Part shown: one piece after another, positions 52,457 through 62,503 of the stretch
How positions within the stretch are numbered: the stretch's first letter is position 1
Layout of the letters: every line of letters begins with the position of its first letter
Source: Cryoendolithus antarcticus
Lineage: Eukaryota > Ascomycota > Dothideomycetes > Cladosporiales > Cladosporiaceae
NCBI GenBank assembly: GCA_002077065.1
Contig: NAJO01000037.1
Span: 372,001 to 436,000, forward strand
Length of the DNA stretch: 64,000 nt
Reading direction: 5' to 3'
Notes under the pieces: generated by a model
Database searches by the model: none
What the model was told of the DNA's origin: nothing
The model's input: the letters and a program-made list of their open reading frames with translations, nothing else
Made by a program: the position numbers and the translations under genes

Positions 52457-53530
52457 ATGCTCTCCCTCCCCCTCCTCCCCCCTCCCGACCTCCCAACCCC
52501 AGGCCTCCCCCTCCTCTTCCCTCGCTCCACCTCCCCACCACCCTCCGCCCCCCAATCCTCCACAACCCACCATGCCCGTCAGAATCGCCCCAGCAACTCC
52601 TCCAGCTCCTCCCGCCCGAAAGAACCAACCGCCCTAGCCCTCCTCACAGCCGACGAAGCCTCCCTCGCAGCGCGCAAAAAAGCCATCAGAAACTTCGGCG
52701 CCTACTGGATCCGTCCGCCAGGCATCCCTAAGACGCTGCAAGCCATGCATGAAGAGGAGATTGAGAGAAGAGAGCAAGAGGAGCTAGAGAGGCAGGAGCG
52801 GAATATGGCTGATTTGGCGGCGGAGCAGCAAGCGGGGGAATTGGCTGCCGCTAGACAGGAAGGAGCTGCAGGGGAGGAAGGGGGAGAAGGAGAGAGGGAT
52901 CTCGATGCCGAGGTGCCTGATGCCGAGGAGGCAGAGATGGGTGATACGACCGAATTCGACGAATCCGAAGCTTTCACCGGTGGGTCGATGCTCAGCGCCG
53001 CGGATCCCGAAGCTGAGGAGCCCGAGGAGGAGATCAGAGTGTATACTGCTATGGAGGAGGCTGAGCTCATGGGCGTCGTAGACGAGGAGGCGGAGCTCGG
53101 CTTACTACTAGACGAAGACGGGGGCGAGGATGTGGGAGAGAGGGATCTAGATGACGATGTGCCTGATGCGGGGAGCTACCAGCACACTGACACGGAGGTT
53201 GAGGATTCCTCTGACGAGTCTTCGCTGCAGAACTCGTTCGCTCAGCAGAGTGCACGGCGATCCGCGCGCCGCCAGCAGGTACCTTCACTAGGCGGAGTGC
53301 ACACGCCTGCGCTGGGGGGTGGACTCCAGACACCTATACATGGAGGTCTGCAGGAGAGGATCCGAGCGCAGGTTGGAGGGGAGACGCTGCCGAGGAGTCC
53401 GGGGAGTTTGGATCTGGGGAGTTCGCTGTTGGAGAGTGGAGGAGGGGTGGGAAGTAGTCCGGTTGTGAGTAGGGGGTTGGTTGGAGGAAGGGGGAGAGTG
53501 GAAGGAAGATGGCGGGGACGCAATGGATGA
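52457..53530 (+). CDS. APC15: anaphase-promoting complex subunit Apc15 (Mnd2-like)
   Basis: 357 residues. The conserved Apc15 segment lies at about 66-110: LAARKKAIRNFGAYWIRPPG followed by IPKTLQAMHEEE. Apc15 helps the APC/C ubiquitin ligase turn over the mitotic checkpoint complex. The rest is a Pro/Ser-rich N-terminus, a long acidic central region with two repeats of (E/G)ERDLDxxVPDA (GERDLDAEVPDA and GERDLDDDVPDA), then a Gly-rich C-terminus. The acidic tail is long compared with animal Apc15 but usual for fungal homologues. Confidence 0.85.
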   Translation: MLSLPLLPPPDLPTPGLPLLFPRSTSPPPSAPQSSTTHHARQNRPSNSSSSSRPKEPTALALLTADEASLAARKKAIRNFGAYWIRPPGIPKTLQAMHEEEIERREQEELERQERNMADLAAEQQAGELAAARQEGAAGEEGGEGERDLDAEVPDAEEAEMGDTTEFDESEAFTGGSMLSAADPEAEEPEEEIRVYTAMEEAELMGVVDEEAELGLLLDEDGGEDVGERDLDDDVPDAGSYQHTDTEVEDSSDESSLQNSFAQQSARRSARRQQVPSLGGVHTPALGGGLQTPIHGGLQERIRAQVGGETLPRSPGSLDLGSSLLESGGGVGSSPVVSRGLVGGRGRVEGRWRGRNG

Positions 53531-53608
53531 AGTCCGAGCAGATTTGGCAGAATTGAAGGACAATGCTATGGACTGCTACGTTCGTGCTCATCGGAGGTGA
53601 TCTACCAC

Positions 53609-54262
53609 CTAAGCCCAGATCCCCCTGATTCCCCACTCCCGCGGCATCACCTCAGTCCAAACCGTCAGCTCGAGACCGCGGATCTCCTGAGTCGATAGAC
53701 CCTCCAAGACTCTGGCCCAGTTGTCTTCTCGGACAAGCACTTCGACCGCAACTTCTACATCAGGCTCAGCGAGCCTCCTCCCAAGCCTGTCTCTCCAACC
53801 CGATTTTCTCCGCCGCTGTTTCACCACCGTCTTGATCCGGCCAACCAGGTGATAGCCCCTGGCGACCATCGTGGAGATCTCGCGCTTCTCCAACTCCGCT
53901 TTAAGCACGAGCTGCAAGGCATCGAAGGTGCATTTGTACGACAGTCTCACGGGCTCGATACTCGTCATGAACGCAGGACCGAGATGTATCGTGCGCGGCG
54001 GGACGAGCATGCGACTCCACTCTGGGAAGATGATTTTCACATGCGTGAAAAATGTGTCTTCGTACTGGAATTGCTGCGCTGGTACGAGCAGATGTGGCGA
54101 GGTGTAGGTGCGGCAGTACAGGGCAGTATAAGCTGGTGGTCGAATTTCTGAGGTGTAATCAGGTGGGTCAGAAGCATCGCTGCTGGCGTTCGCGTCAAGG
54201 AGGGCGTCTGTACTCTCGTGCTCCGGGTCTTGCGGTGTATTCTCATGCAGCTGGGTCTCCAT
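53609..54262 (-). CDS. fungal orphan protein with PPAY motif
   Basis: 217 residues, single exon. It opens with an acidic disordered stretch (DALLDANASSDASDPPDYTS) and then IRPPAYTALYC, a PPxY motif. The rest has mixed hydrophobic and charged character with a globular look (FFTHVKIIFPEWSRMLVPPR, FDALQLVLKAELEKREISTM, GLELTVWTEVMPREWG). No family known to me. The arrestin-like strand pattern is suggestive only. Confidence 0.6.
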   Translation of the reverse strand: METQLHENTPQDPEHESTDALLDANASSDASDPPDYTSEIRPPAYTALYCRTYTSPHLLVPAQQFQYEDTFFTHVKIIFPEWSRMLVPPRTIHLGPAFMTSIEPVRLSYKCTFDALQLVLKAELEKREISTMVARGYHLVGRIKTVVKQRRRKSGWRDRLGRRLAEPDVEVAVEVLVREDNWARVLEGLSTQEIRGLELTVWTEVMPREWGIRGIWA

Positions 54263-55043
54263 CGATGGCTGATAACTTTGCGACGATGGCGAAGTGGAAG
54301 TCTTGAGGGGGATGTGGTACTAGTGACCGTTCGTGTACGTTGTCGCACAGCAGCTTTTATACGCAACGTAGTTGCCGTGAACAATGTACTCGACGTGTAC
54401 TGCGCGACCAATCCATCGTCAATGTGCCTGCAGCCGTAAAGTTGGTCTCAGTCTGATGAAGTGTGTAGTGTTTACGGTGCGAAAGCGCGGCTACTTGCGG
54501 TGCAGTTCTATAGCGACACGCGGGCGCCGTACAGCTGACAGGAGGCGCAATGCGGCGGTCACGATGCAGCTGTATAGATGCCAGCTATGGGTGAGTGGAG
54601 TGACCGCGCGGTCGTTGGGGCCAACGGTGAAAGCCTCTGGGGGTGGGTTGGCCTGGAAGCTTCACACTGAAAGCGTTTCGGTTGAACATGCATCATGCCA
54701 GTGAAGCCCTGCGACGTCAATCAGCGCAACGAGATCTCATCACAGTGTTCAACCGAATTATACGCGTCGCAGAATGGGCTACCGATATATTCGAAGTCGG
54801 AGAGGTAGATGGTGTTCTGAGGGGGCGGAAATCTCATGCCCTCGTTATGAGAGCTTGGCGACGGCTGAGCAGCTCAATATCCCGATCGCGAATTCGCTCC
54901 GAATGGACCTTCACCGGTTCAAGGCATCCGTCTCCAATAATCGGTACTGTGATGTACGCTAGTGTCCACAAGTCCGTTACTGCAGTTGACCTCACTTTGT
55001 CCCCTGAGAGTCAAACCAGACCTGGAACAGCAAGTACGCGACC
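54263..55043. other. intergenic
   Basis: No supported gene; + strand frames here look like chance. Confidence 0.5.
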
Positions 55044-55517
55044 TCAGCCAAGTCCACGTCTTATGCCGACTGCTATCCTGAGCTGCGCGATCATCTCTGC
55101 AGTCATTGGCGGAGCTATCCCTTGACGTGCTAGGTCTTGATAGTTCGCGACCACGAAACGCATGACGTCCAGAGGCCTGAGATGTCGCATGATCTGCAAG
55201 GTGATCTCTGCCGGCATCCTGATCAGTGGGAACAGTGCAGGTAGCCTCGTGTTCGTGGTGATGTAGGCTACTCTTGGTCTTGACAGTGCGGGAGCGAGTC
55301 CGTTTGCCGAGAGTAAGGGGTAGTTGGCGAAAGCTAAGTTGATGAATGCTTCTGGCGGAAGAAGATCAACGATGTCAAAAATCAGTTCCGATGGCATGGC
55401 GTAAAATGGATGTCGGGGCGGGACCGTGGTCAGTGTAGCTGTACTACTATTGCTGGGTGTCGCGGCGTTGCCGATGGGCTGTGCATCGTCGCTGGTTGTG
55501 TCGTCCGGCGGCTCCAT
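55044..55517 (-). CDS. double F-box-like protein
   Basis: 157 residues, single exon. Two F-box-like motifs stand in tandem: MPSELIFDIVDLLPPEAFIN at about 42-61 and MPAEITLQIMRHLRPLDVMR at about 101-120. Each is followed by a matching tail (FANYPLLSANGLAP and VANYQDLARQGIAP). F-boxes normally bind Skp1 in SCF ubiquitin ligases; two in so short a protein with no substrate domain is unusual. It may be a small adaptor or a decoy (inference). Confidence 0.65.
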   Translation of the reverse strand: MEPPDDTTSDDAQPIGNAATPSNSSTATLTTVPPRHPFYAMPSELIFDIVDLLPPEAFINLAFANYPLLSANGLAPALSRPRVAYITTNTRLPALFPLIRMPAEITLQIMRHLRPLDVMRFVVANYQDLARQGIAPPMTAEMIAQLRIAVGIRRGLG

Positions 55518-55556
55518 AATTGCAGAAAGACACTAGTGACAACACTGAGATCCTGT

Positions 55557-56293
55557 TCAGTCACGACGATCTTTGATGGGTTCCGAAGAGACAAAGTGAC
55601 GCCAGACTCTCCCCGACACGAACCAGCCTCCAAAGGCAAGCACCAAGATATAGACTGCTGTGGGTCCGAGTGACTGTGGGAAGACGTTCCAGAGGTACGG
55701 GTCCAGTATGAGATCAATGTCAACAAAAGGCGGATCCAGCATTCGAGTCTTGTTGGTGGTGAAGTAGTCTGCAGCTGCCTGCACGTGGAGGAAAAGTAAG
55801 GACTCTTTGCCGTCTCGTGTTGAGGTAATCGTAGTGTTCTGTGTCCGTCGATCTGCTCGCTCGGCGTAGAGAGCGAGTTTCTGTATCAAATGTGGCGTGT
55901 CAAAGACTTCTGCTACCTCATACGTATCGATTTGGAAGGCTGTAGGTTGCTAGTGATTCGTCAGTCTCGCCACAATACTCTTCCCGCAACATTCACACTG
56001 ACCACTGCAGCCCAGCAAACGCGCAGTTCGTATCGCTGACCTGCGTTTAGCGTGCGAAGAAGATACCAATGGCTCAAGCCGTCAGGTGACTCTGGCGTTG
56101 GGAAGTCGACCTTGATGTTCGTCCTAATTGTCCGCTTCTCGGGCGTGATGGTGCTTAGCTGAAGAGCGGCAAGACTGAGGCTGTCATCTGAGAGTCCAAT
56201 AGAGGATGGAGCGATGAATATGACTTTTTCGGTGTTTGCGAGTGCAGTCACGGCCCAGGCAAACACAAGAGCAATACAGCCTAGCAGCTTCAT
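55557..56293 (-). CDS. fungal type I membrane protein of the secretory pathway
   Basis: Exons 56003-56293 and 55557-55949 (- strand) give 227 residues. Signal peptide MKLLGCIALVFAWAVTALA; a lumenal domain with IKVDFPTPESPDGLSHWYLL, GQRYELRVCWAAV and (after the 53-bp intron) QPTAFQIDTYEV; a C-terminal span VYILVLAFGGWFVSG and a short basic tail. Two sequons (NTT, NKT). I recall similar unnamed ER proteins in other ascomycetes, but the role is not known to me. Confidence 0.75.
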
Positions 56294-56689
56294 TGTGAGA
56301 AGCGTGTCCCTCTGGCCGAAGCTCGTGGTAGCATGGGTCACTTCATGTAGTTCAACTCCCGTAATCCGTAGAGGCCCAACCGCTAATGCCCTCTACAACG
56401 ATATCAGAGCACGATATCACAGAACGACACACTTCTGGTCGTGGTGGAGAAGGCAGCATGAAGCATAGCGAATGAGAGGTGGAATTCCTGCCAAGCAAAA
56501 GAAGTTCGAGCGGGTAGAGCCGCTGTGTTGATCCTGCCCCACCACAAGAACACCAGGAGACAATCCGCGTCGCCCTCAACCACGAAGTCCGGCAACGCCT
56601 CGACATCTCCGCCTGCCTCCTCCTCACCACCGCGCCGGCGACCTCCCTTATCACCTTTCTACCCTCGTCGTCCCCCACCACACGTAAAG
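56294..56689. promoter_or_regulatory. divergent promoter, ER protein / alpha-tubulin
   Basis: 396 bp between divergent starts. A C-rich stretch (about 56600-56680) precedes the tubulin ATG, as in many strongly expressed fungal genes. Confidence 0.5.
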
Positions 56690-58395
56690 ATGCGCGAAGT
56701 CATCTCATTGAACGGTACGCCTCAGTCCTAACGCGTCCTGACCGCCAGATCAGGGAACTCTCGACGAAGCGAACAATAACTGACATCCTTCGTGTATAGT
56801 CGGCCAAGCCGGATGCCAGATCGCCAACAGCTGCTGGGAGGTCAGTCAGAAGAGTCCGGAGGCCCGAATAGTGAAGATGGAGTTTGGCTGTGGTCGGAAT
56901 GTGGGTGCCTGAGTACAAACATACTGACATGATCGGGAAATAGCTGTATTGCCTCGAGCATGGCATTCAGGTAAGCGGAATGGCAAATCGAGGATCGCTT
57001 CATCTACTGACATGTACACAGCCCGACGGCTTCCTCACTGAGGAGCGCAAGGCCAATGATACCGACCAAGGATTCTCGACCTTCTTCTCCGAGACCGGTA
57101 CGACAACATAGATCTGTAGAGAGCACCACTACAGGCACTAACATACAGTACAGGCAACGGCAAGTACGTGCCACGCACGATCTACTGCGATCTCGAGCCC
57201 AACGTTGTCGACGAGGTCCGCACCGGCACCTACCGATCCCTCTTCCACCCCGAGCAGATGATCACAGGCAAGGAGGATGCCTCGAACAATTACGCACGTG
57301 GACACTACACAGTCGGCAAGGAGCTGATCGACCAAGTCCTTGACAAGGTGCGCCATGTCGCAGACAACTGCTCGGGTCTGCAAGGTTTCCTTGTCTTCCA
57401 CAGCTTCGGTGGAGGAACTGGTTCTGGCTTCGGTGCGCTACTTATGGAGCGTCTGTCAGTCGACTACGGCAAGAAGTGCAAGCTTGAGTTCTGCGTGTAC
57501 CCGGCACCTCAGGTCGCCACCTCGGTGGTGGAGCCGTACAACTCCATCCTCACAACCCACACCACTCTCGAGCACAGTGACTGCTCCTTCATGGTCGACA
57601 ACGAGGCCATCTACGACATCTGCCGTCGCAACTTGGGCATTGAGCGCCCCAACTACGAGAACTTGAACCGCCTGATCGCGCAGGGTATGTGTTGCAATTG
57701 CACCCTTAGCAACTCAAGACAGCCTACTGACAAAACCCAAAGTCGTCTCCTCCATCACCGCATCCCTCCGCTTCGACGGCTCCCTCAACGTCGATCTCAA
57801 CGAGTTCCAGACCAACCTCGTCCCCTACCCACGCATCCACTTCCCTCTCGTTGCCTACGCCCCGATCGTCTCCGCCGCCAAGGCCGCCCACGAGGCCAAC
57901 AGCGTGCAGGAAATCTCGATGGCGTGCTTCGAGCCCAACAACCAGATGGTGAAGTGCGACCCACGCAACGGCAAGTACATGGCTACCTGCCTTCTCTACC
58001 GCGGAGACGTCGTCCCCAAGGACACCCACGCCGCTGTCGCCACCCTCAAGACCAAGCGCACCATCCAGTTCGTCGACTGGTGCCCGACCGGCTTCAAGCT
58101 CGGTATCTGCTACCAGCCACCCATGATGGTGCCCAACGGCGATCTCGCCAAGGTCAACCGTGCTGTGTGCATGTTGAGCAACACCACTGCTATTGCTGAG
58201 GCGTGGTCTGCGCTGTCTCACAAGTTCGATCTCATGTACAGCAAGCGCGCGTTCGTGCACTGGTATGTGGGTGAGGGTATGGAGGAGGGCGAGTTCTCCG
58301 AGGCTCGTGAGGATCTTGCTGCGCTGGAGCGTGACTACGAAGAGGTTGCTGCGGATTCTACTGAGGGTGATGAGGGTGCTGAGGCTGAGTATTAG
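56690..58395 (+). CDS. TUB1: alpha-tubulin
   Basis: Subunit of microtubules. Six exons: 56690-56714, 56800-56840, 56944-56970, 57022-57097, 57154-57684, 57743-58395; the total is 450 residues. Exon 1 codes only MREVISLN plus one base; exon 3 codes just LYCLEHGIQ. The tubulin signature GGGTGSG is present, as are the alpha-specific catalytic loop ([18 protein letters not shown]) and the acidic tail ending in EAEY, with the C-terminal Tyr of detyrosination. Lys40 is absent, as in most fungi. Early dense introns are typical of fungal tubulin genes. Confidence 0.98.
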
Positions 58396-58861
58396 ATGCC
58401 TGATGTGCTGGAAAAGGAGAGGCGCAGATGGTGGGAGACAGGCGTAGGCGCAGAGGTGCTAGTCTAGCTGGGCATGGACTAGGCTTCACGGTACATGGAG
58501 CATGATTGTCAGAATGCCATTGTGGGATGTTACTTGAGTATGCTACCCGTGTAGCTTCGTTTTCCTCCCGGATGTGGGAAGCTTTTCTGATCCTTGCGCG
58601 TAACTCTCGCGTCTAGATAGCCGGTCTACACAGCCACAGACAGCTGGCGCCATCATGCACGCTCTGTGTCAGCGATAGAGCAGTGCTGCGTGTCTCGGAT
58701 GCAATCGTTCGCATTGCCGAGCACTTTCTGGACGAATGAGTTTTGTTTGTCGTACTTCGTAGCTCCTCCCCTTCACTATCTTACCTTTCGCGAAGTGCGC
58801 TGCGATTTGCTTGAATTGGTCTCTTCTGAAACCACTACCTCCCGCAGCACCTTGCACTTTT
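58396..58861. other. intergenic, tubulin to WW gene
   Basis: Tubulin 3' flank and WW-gene promoter; no gene seen. Confidence 0.5.
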
Positions 58862-60422
58862 ATGGAAGCGCCAGAAACGCCCGACGCTGGGCCCAGCTTC
58901 TCCCCTCCCAATCTACCACCCGGCTGGTGCGTTCGCAGTCCTACCTCTTCATCGCACTTGCGATTATGCAAAGATCAACGGGCTTGGCACTGACGATGTG
59001 AATGTAAAGGATCGCGCAGTGGGACGCCAAGTGAGTGACGATCGGTGTTTGACTGCGCCTCGGAGCATCCATGATCTATCTTGACACCCAACGCTCTGTC
59101 ATTGAACGACTTACTGACATTCTGGTGGCAAAGATCGGAGAAGTACTACTACGTTCAAATCAGCACCGGCGAATCCACCTGGGACACGCCTACCACTGCT
59201 GCACCGCAAGTCCCTACGCCTGGAAGTACGCCTGCGCCGGTGATGTCGAATCCGTATGGGACGCCGGATCAGAATGGGCAAGGTGGGCCTGGAGGTGCGG
59301 GGGAGTCGGACAGGAGTCTGGGGGTGAGTTCGCTTTGAAGTGAAGTGAAGTGTGTGTACGGCTTCGCTGACGGAGAGGTACCAGGGCTCGCTCATGAACA
59401 TGGCTATGGGCAAGCAATCTGGATCGCAGTCGCAGGGTGGCCTTGTTGGTGGATTGGCTTCGCAGTTTCTGGGTGGAGGCAGCAATAGCGGGCATGGCGG
59501 CAGTAGCTCATCCTCTGGACTTGGTGGGATCGCACAGTCGTTCCTGGGTGGTGGGAGCAAGCCGCAGCAACAGCAAGGTCATGGGCAGAGTCAGAGCTAC
59601 GGGCAAAGCCAGAGCTACGGGCAGAGTCAATCGCACAGTAGCAGTGGCGGTAGCGGCGGTGGCCTCATCGGCTCGCTTGCCGGCGGTCTGCTGGGCGGCC
59701 ACAACAAGCCACCTTCTGGGGGCTACGGGTACTCTTCGAACGGCAACTCGAGCGGGACGTACACTGGGACTGCACCGCCAACGTCTTACCAGCAGAGCTA
59801 CCAAGCTCAGTCTGGCCAGTACAATGCACCGAGCGGGCAGCAGTCCTACGGCGCTCCTACACCACACCACGACTCGAGCTACAGCTCCCAGCCTCAGCAC
59901 CAGCAACCACAACATCAACAACTCCAACATCAGCAATCCTACGGTACACCACAACAACAACCCTACGGCCAATCAGCTCCCTACGGTCAGCCCTCTCCAA
60001 ACCCCACACCAGGCGCCTATGGCTCGGCACACCAGCCTCCGCACGACCAATACCAATCCCACACGCCAAACTACGATCAATACAATCAGCCTCCCCAGCA
60101 ACAGCAAGGCGGCTATCAAGCTTTCAACCCTCAGCACGGCCAATACCCACCTCCCGCTCCGCAAGGGCAAGGCTACGGCGGGTACGATCAAGGTGGTCAG
60201 TATGGGCAACCGCAAGGCGGCTACGGTGGGCCTCCACAGCAGCAAGGTGGCTATGGCGGACAGCAGGGCGGATATGTGCAGCAGCCGCCACCACAGCAGA
60301 GCGGAGGCTACCCCGGGGCGGGGAGTCAGCACGATCAAGGGCACTCTGGGTTCCCGGGGGCTGGGAGTCATCATGCGCAGGCGGGGCAGGGGTATGGAGG
60401 GGCGCCGAACCCGGGGTGGTGA
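58862..60422 (+). CDS. WW-domain protein with Q/G/Y-rich prion-like tail
   Basis: Exons 58862-58926, 59010-59030, 59134-59323 and 59385-60422 give 437 residues. The WW domain is built from three exons, one of them only 21 nt: LPPGWIAQWDAK, then [19 protein letters not shown], with both Trp and the YYY block. The remaining 370 residues are low complexity: Gly/Ser ([15 protein letters not shown]), SYGQSQ repeats, QHQQ runs, and a C-terminal PQGGYGG / GQQGGY section. WW domains bind PPxY-type ligands; the tail is of a kind that drives condensates. The family is known in filamentous fungi but is not functionally defined. Confidence 0.88.
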
Positions 60423-60906
60423 GAGGAGATCTATAGAACGGGGATGAAAGCATGGATATGTCTATATGATGGGCGAATTGCTGAGTGTGATAGAAATGCC
60501 ATTGCCATGCCCCGATATGTGGTCCGAGCTTCTTGCGTCCTTCAACATTGAAGTTCACGTCCCCTTGGTCGCGTCTCTCATCACTGCCCGCTGCTGCACC
60601 TTCTCACTCTTGAATGTATTACTTTCCTCTACGTAAATTTCATTGTCATTGATATAGGATTCCAAGAAGGTGTCGAAGGTCGCGAGAGGCTGCAGCGCCA
60701 GGGCGCCATGCATGAAGTGGCGTGAAGCATGGCACAGCCTCGCGCATTAGAGCTATGGTACGCAGATAAGTCGCTGAGGCCGCTCGCTTTCCTCCTTTCC
60801 TCTTCCTGTAGTCTTTCCTTACCATTTTCCCTCTCTTCCCAAGGGCCCAAGTCCACCGCATTTTTAGCTCTCTCTCGGTGTTGCACCAAACTTCGTGTCC
60901 CCAACG
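60423..60906. other. intergenic, WW gene to HeLo gene
   Basis: Contains a C/T-rich patch (about 60780-60845) before the HeLo start; otherwise nothing supported. Confidence 0.5.
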
Positions 60907-62081
60907 ATGGCCGAGATCGCGGGCCTAGTAATTGGCGGCGTCGCCCTCGCCGGCCTCGTCGATTCTTCTCTGAATCTCATATCCCGCGTCAACACTGGCC
61001 GAGCGTTCAAATCAGCCTATCAAGATGCCGCGCTCGAGATCACCATGCTCGGTGCCCGCCTAGCCCGCTGGGAGAAGACGTATCGCGCACATCCAGACCC
61101 TAACGCCACGGCCGAGCAAGGCGATCTAGCGGAGTCGTGGCTGCTGACCATAAAAGCGCGTTTACAAGACGCGTACGAAATCGGGAGGTCTTATGAGTGG
61201 GAGGGTAGGGTTGGGAGTGGCGCTGGGGAGGCCAGCGATATAAGTAGTCAGCAGTCAGCGGGCAGAGCTGCAGTGGTCGACAAATCTCGCCTCACAGACA
61301 AAGTCCGCACCGCAGTCGAGAAATTCCGCTCCCCTGGTTTAAGCCAAGAAGTCACGCTCGCAGACCGCACGAAATGGGCCCTAGCAGACTCCGACAAAAT
61401 GAACGAGCTAGTTCTAAAAATCTCCCGCCTAGTAAGCAACATCGAGCAGATCTTCCCCTCGCTCGAGCCTGCTCTTCGCGCCGCTACGAAAGCAGAAGCC
61501 GCCGCCATCCAGCCTTCGGCGATCGACGAGCCGGAAGAAGCGATTCAGGAAGTGCACAAGGCGGCTGCGAAAGTGGATGCAAGACTAGGCTACATTTTGC
61601 AAGATTTAGAGGCGTATGACAATACCGTGCTGCATGTGGGCGATAACATTGATAGCAGCTTTGCAGGTGGGAAGGAGGGAAGCTCGATAAGCATGCGTAA
61701 CTTAAAAGCGGGTGGCAATTCTAATGTGAGGATTGGGTCAAATTACAATGCCGGGTCGTACGACATCGGGGGAAACGAGTTCTTTGGGGGCCCGCGCAGA
61801 CCCCCACCAGGTGGTGGTAAGTCGTGATCCTATCTTCTCGATGTCAGACATATCTGCTGACAGGACTAGGGCAAGGTGGCGGTGGGTCGCAAGGCGGTGG
61901 TTCTGGTGGCTCAGGAGGGAACGAAATGTCCGGTGGCGGGTCCAAACCACCTCGAGGTGGCGGTGGTAAGTTGTGATCTCCTCCGCGTCGGAAAGATCTG
62001 CTGACTAAGGCATTAGGGCGAGGTGGCGATGGTGGGCAAGGCGGTGCTTCTGGCGGCTCAGGCAGCAATGTGAAGCGGTAG
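60907..62081 (+). CDS. HeLo-domain protein with HET-s-like amyloid motif
   Basis: Exons 60907-61816, 61870-61965 and 62017-62081 give 356 residues. The N-terminal HeLo (prion-inhibition and propagation) domain is recognised from AEIAGLVIGGVALAGLVDSS, a phase of helices and ARLARWEKTY. In HET-S of Podospora such a domain inserts in the membrane when the C-terminal prion motif templates it. At 239-255 and 271-290 lie two pseudo-repeats, NTVLHVGDNIDSSFAGG and NSNVRIGSNYNAGSYDIGG, with the NxxVxxG-x-N(Y/I) pattern of HET-s motifs. Two further exons, both flanked by GTAAG introns of 53 and 51 bp, add only a Gly-rich tail. No NLR partner gene is adjacent. Confidence 0.82.
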
Positions 62082-62503
62082 AAAGTGGTGTAAGCCGCGC
62101 ATATCGAGCGTGCCGCGAATTCACGGTCATCCCAGCTACTTGAGCCAACTCTCACGTTCACCGGTCATGAAGGAAACTCGATCATGCAGTAGCCTACGGA
62201 CAAACGCAGTTGGTGGAGTGGGCGGTGTGGAACGTTGAGCGAGCGAGCGAGAGTTGCTTCATGACATGGCCAACTGGCAATGGCAGCGCCGTATCGCGAC
62301 TAAGTCGTAGTCGAAATGGATGCATTTGCGTTTAGCCTATTCTTATGGTGAACTGCCACAATTGACGTCCCTATGACAAGCTACACTAATAGCGCGCTTT
62401 TCGCTCCCCAAACGCCAGACAATGCCGTACTTAAGTCATCATCACGGCGCCAGCTAGCGCAAACAGTTCGATCATTGCTCCGCGCCGTGGTCTAGCACGG
62501 TTC
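62082..62503. other. 3' flanks, convergent genes
   Basis: Convergent ends of the HeLo gene and GABA aminotransferase; no gene and no NLR fragment seen. Confidence 0.5.

Noticed and set aside
52702..53070. Ser-rich - strand frame opposite APC15
   Set aside because: Mirror of the acidic Glu/Asp codons of the coding strand.
59437..60447. 336-residue frame in the second + frame of the WW gene
   Set aside because: Shadow of the Q/G/Y-rich repeat, which leaves all frames open.
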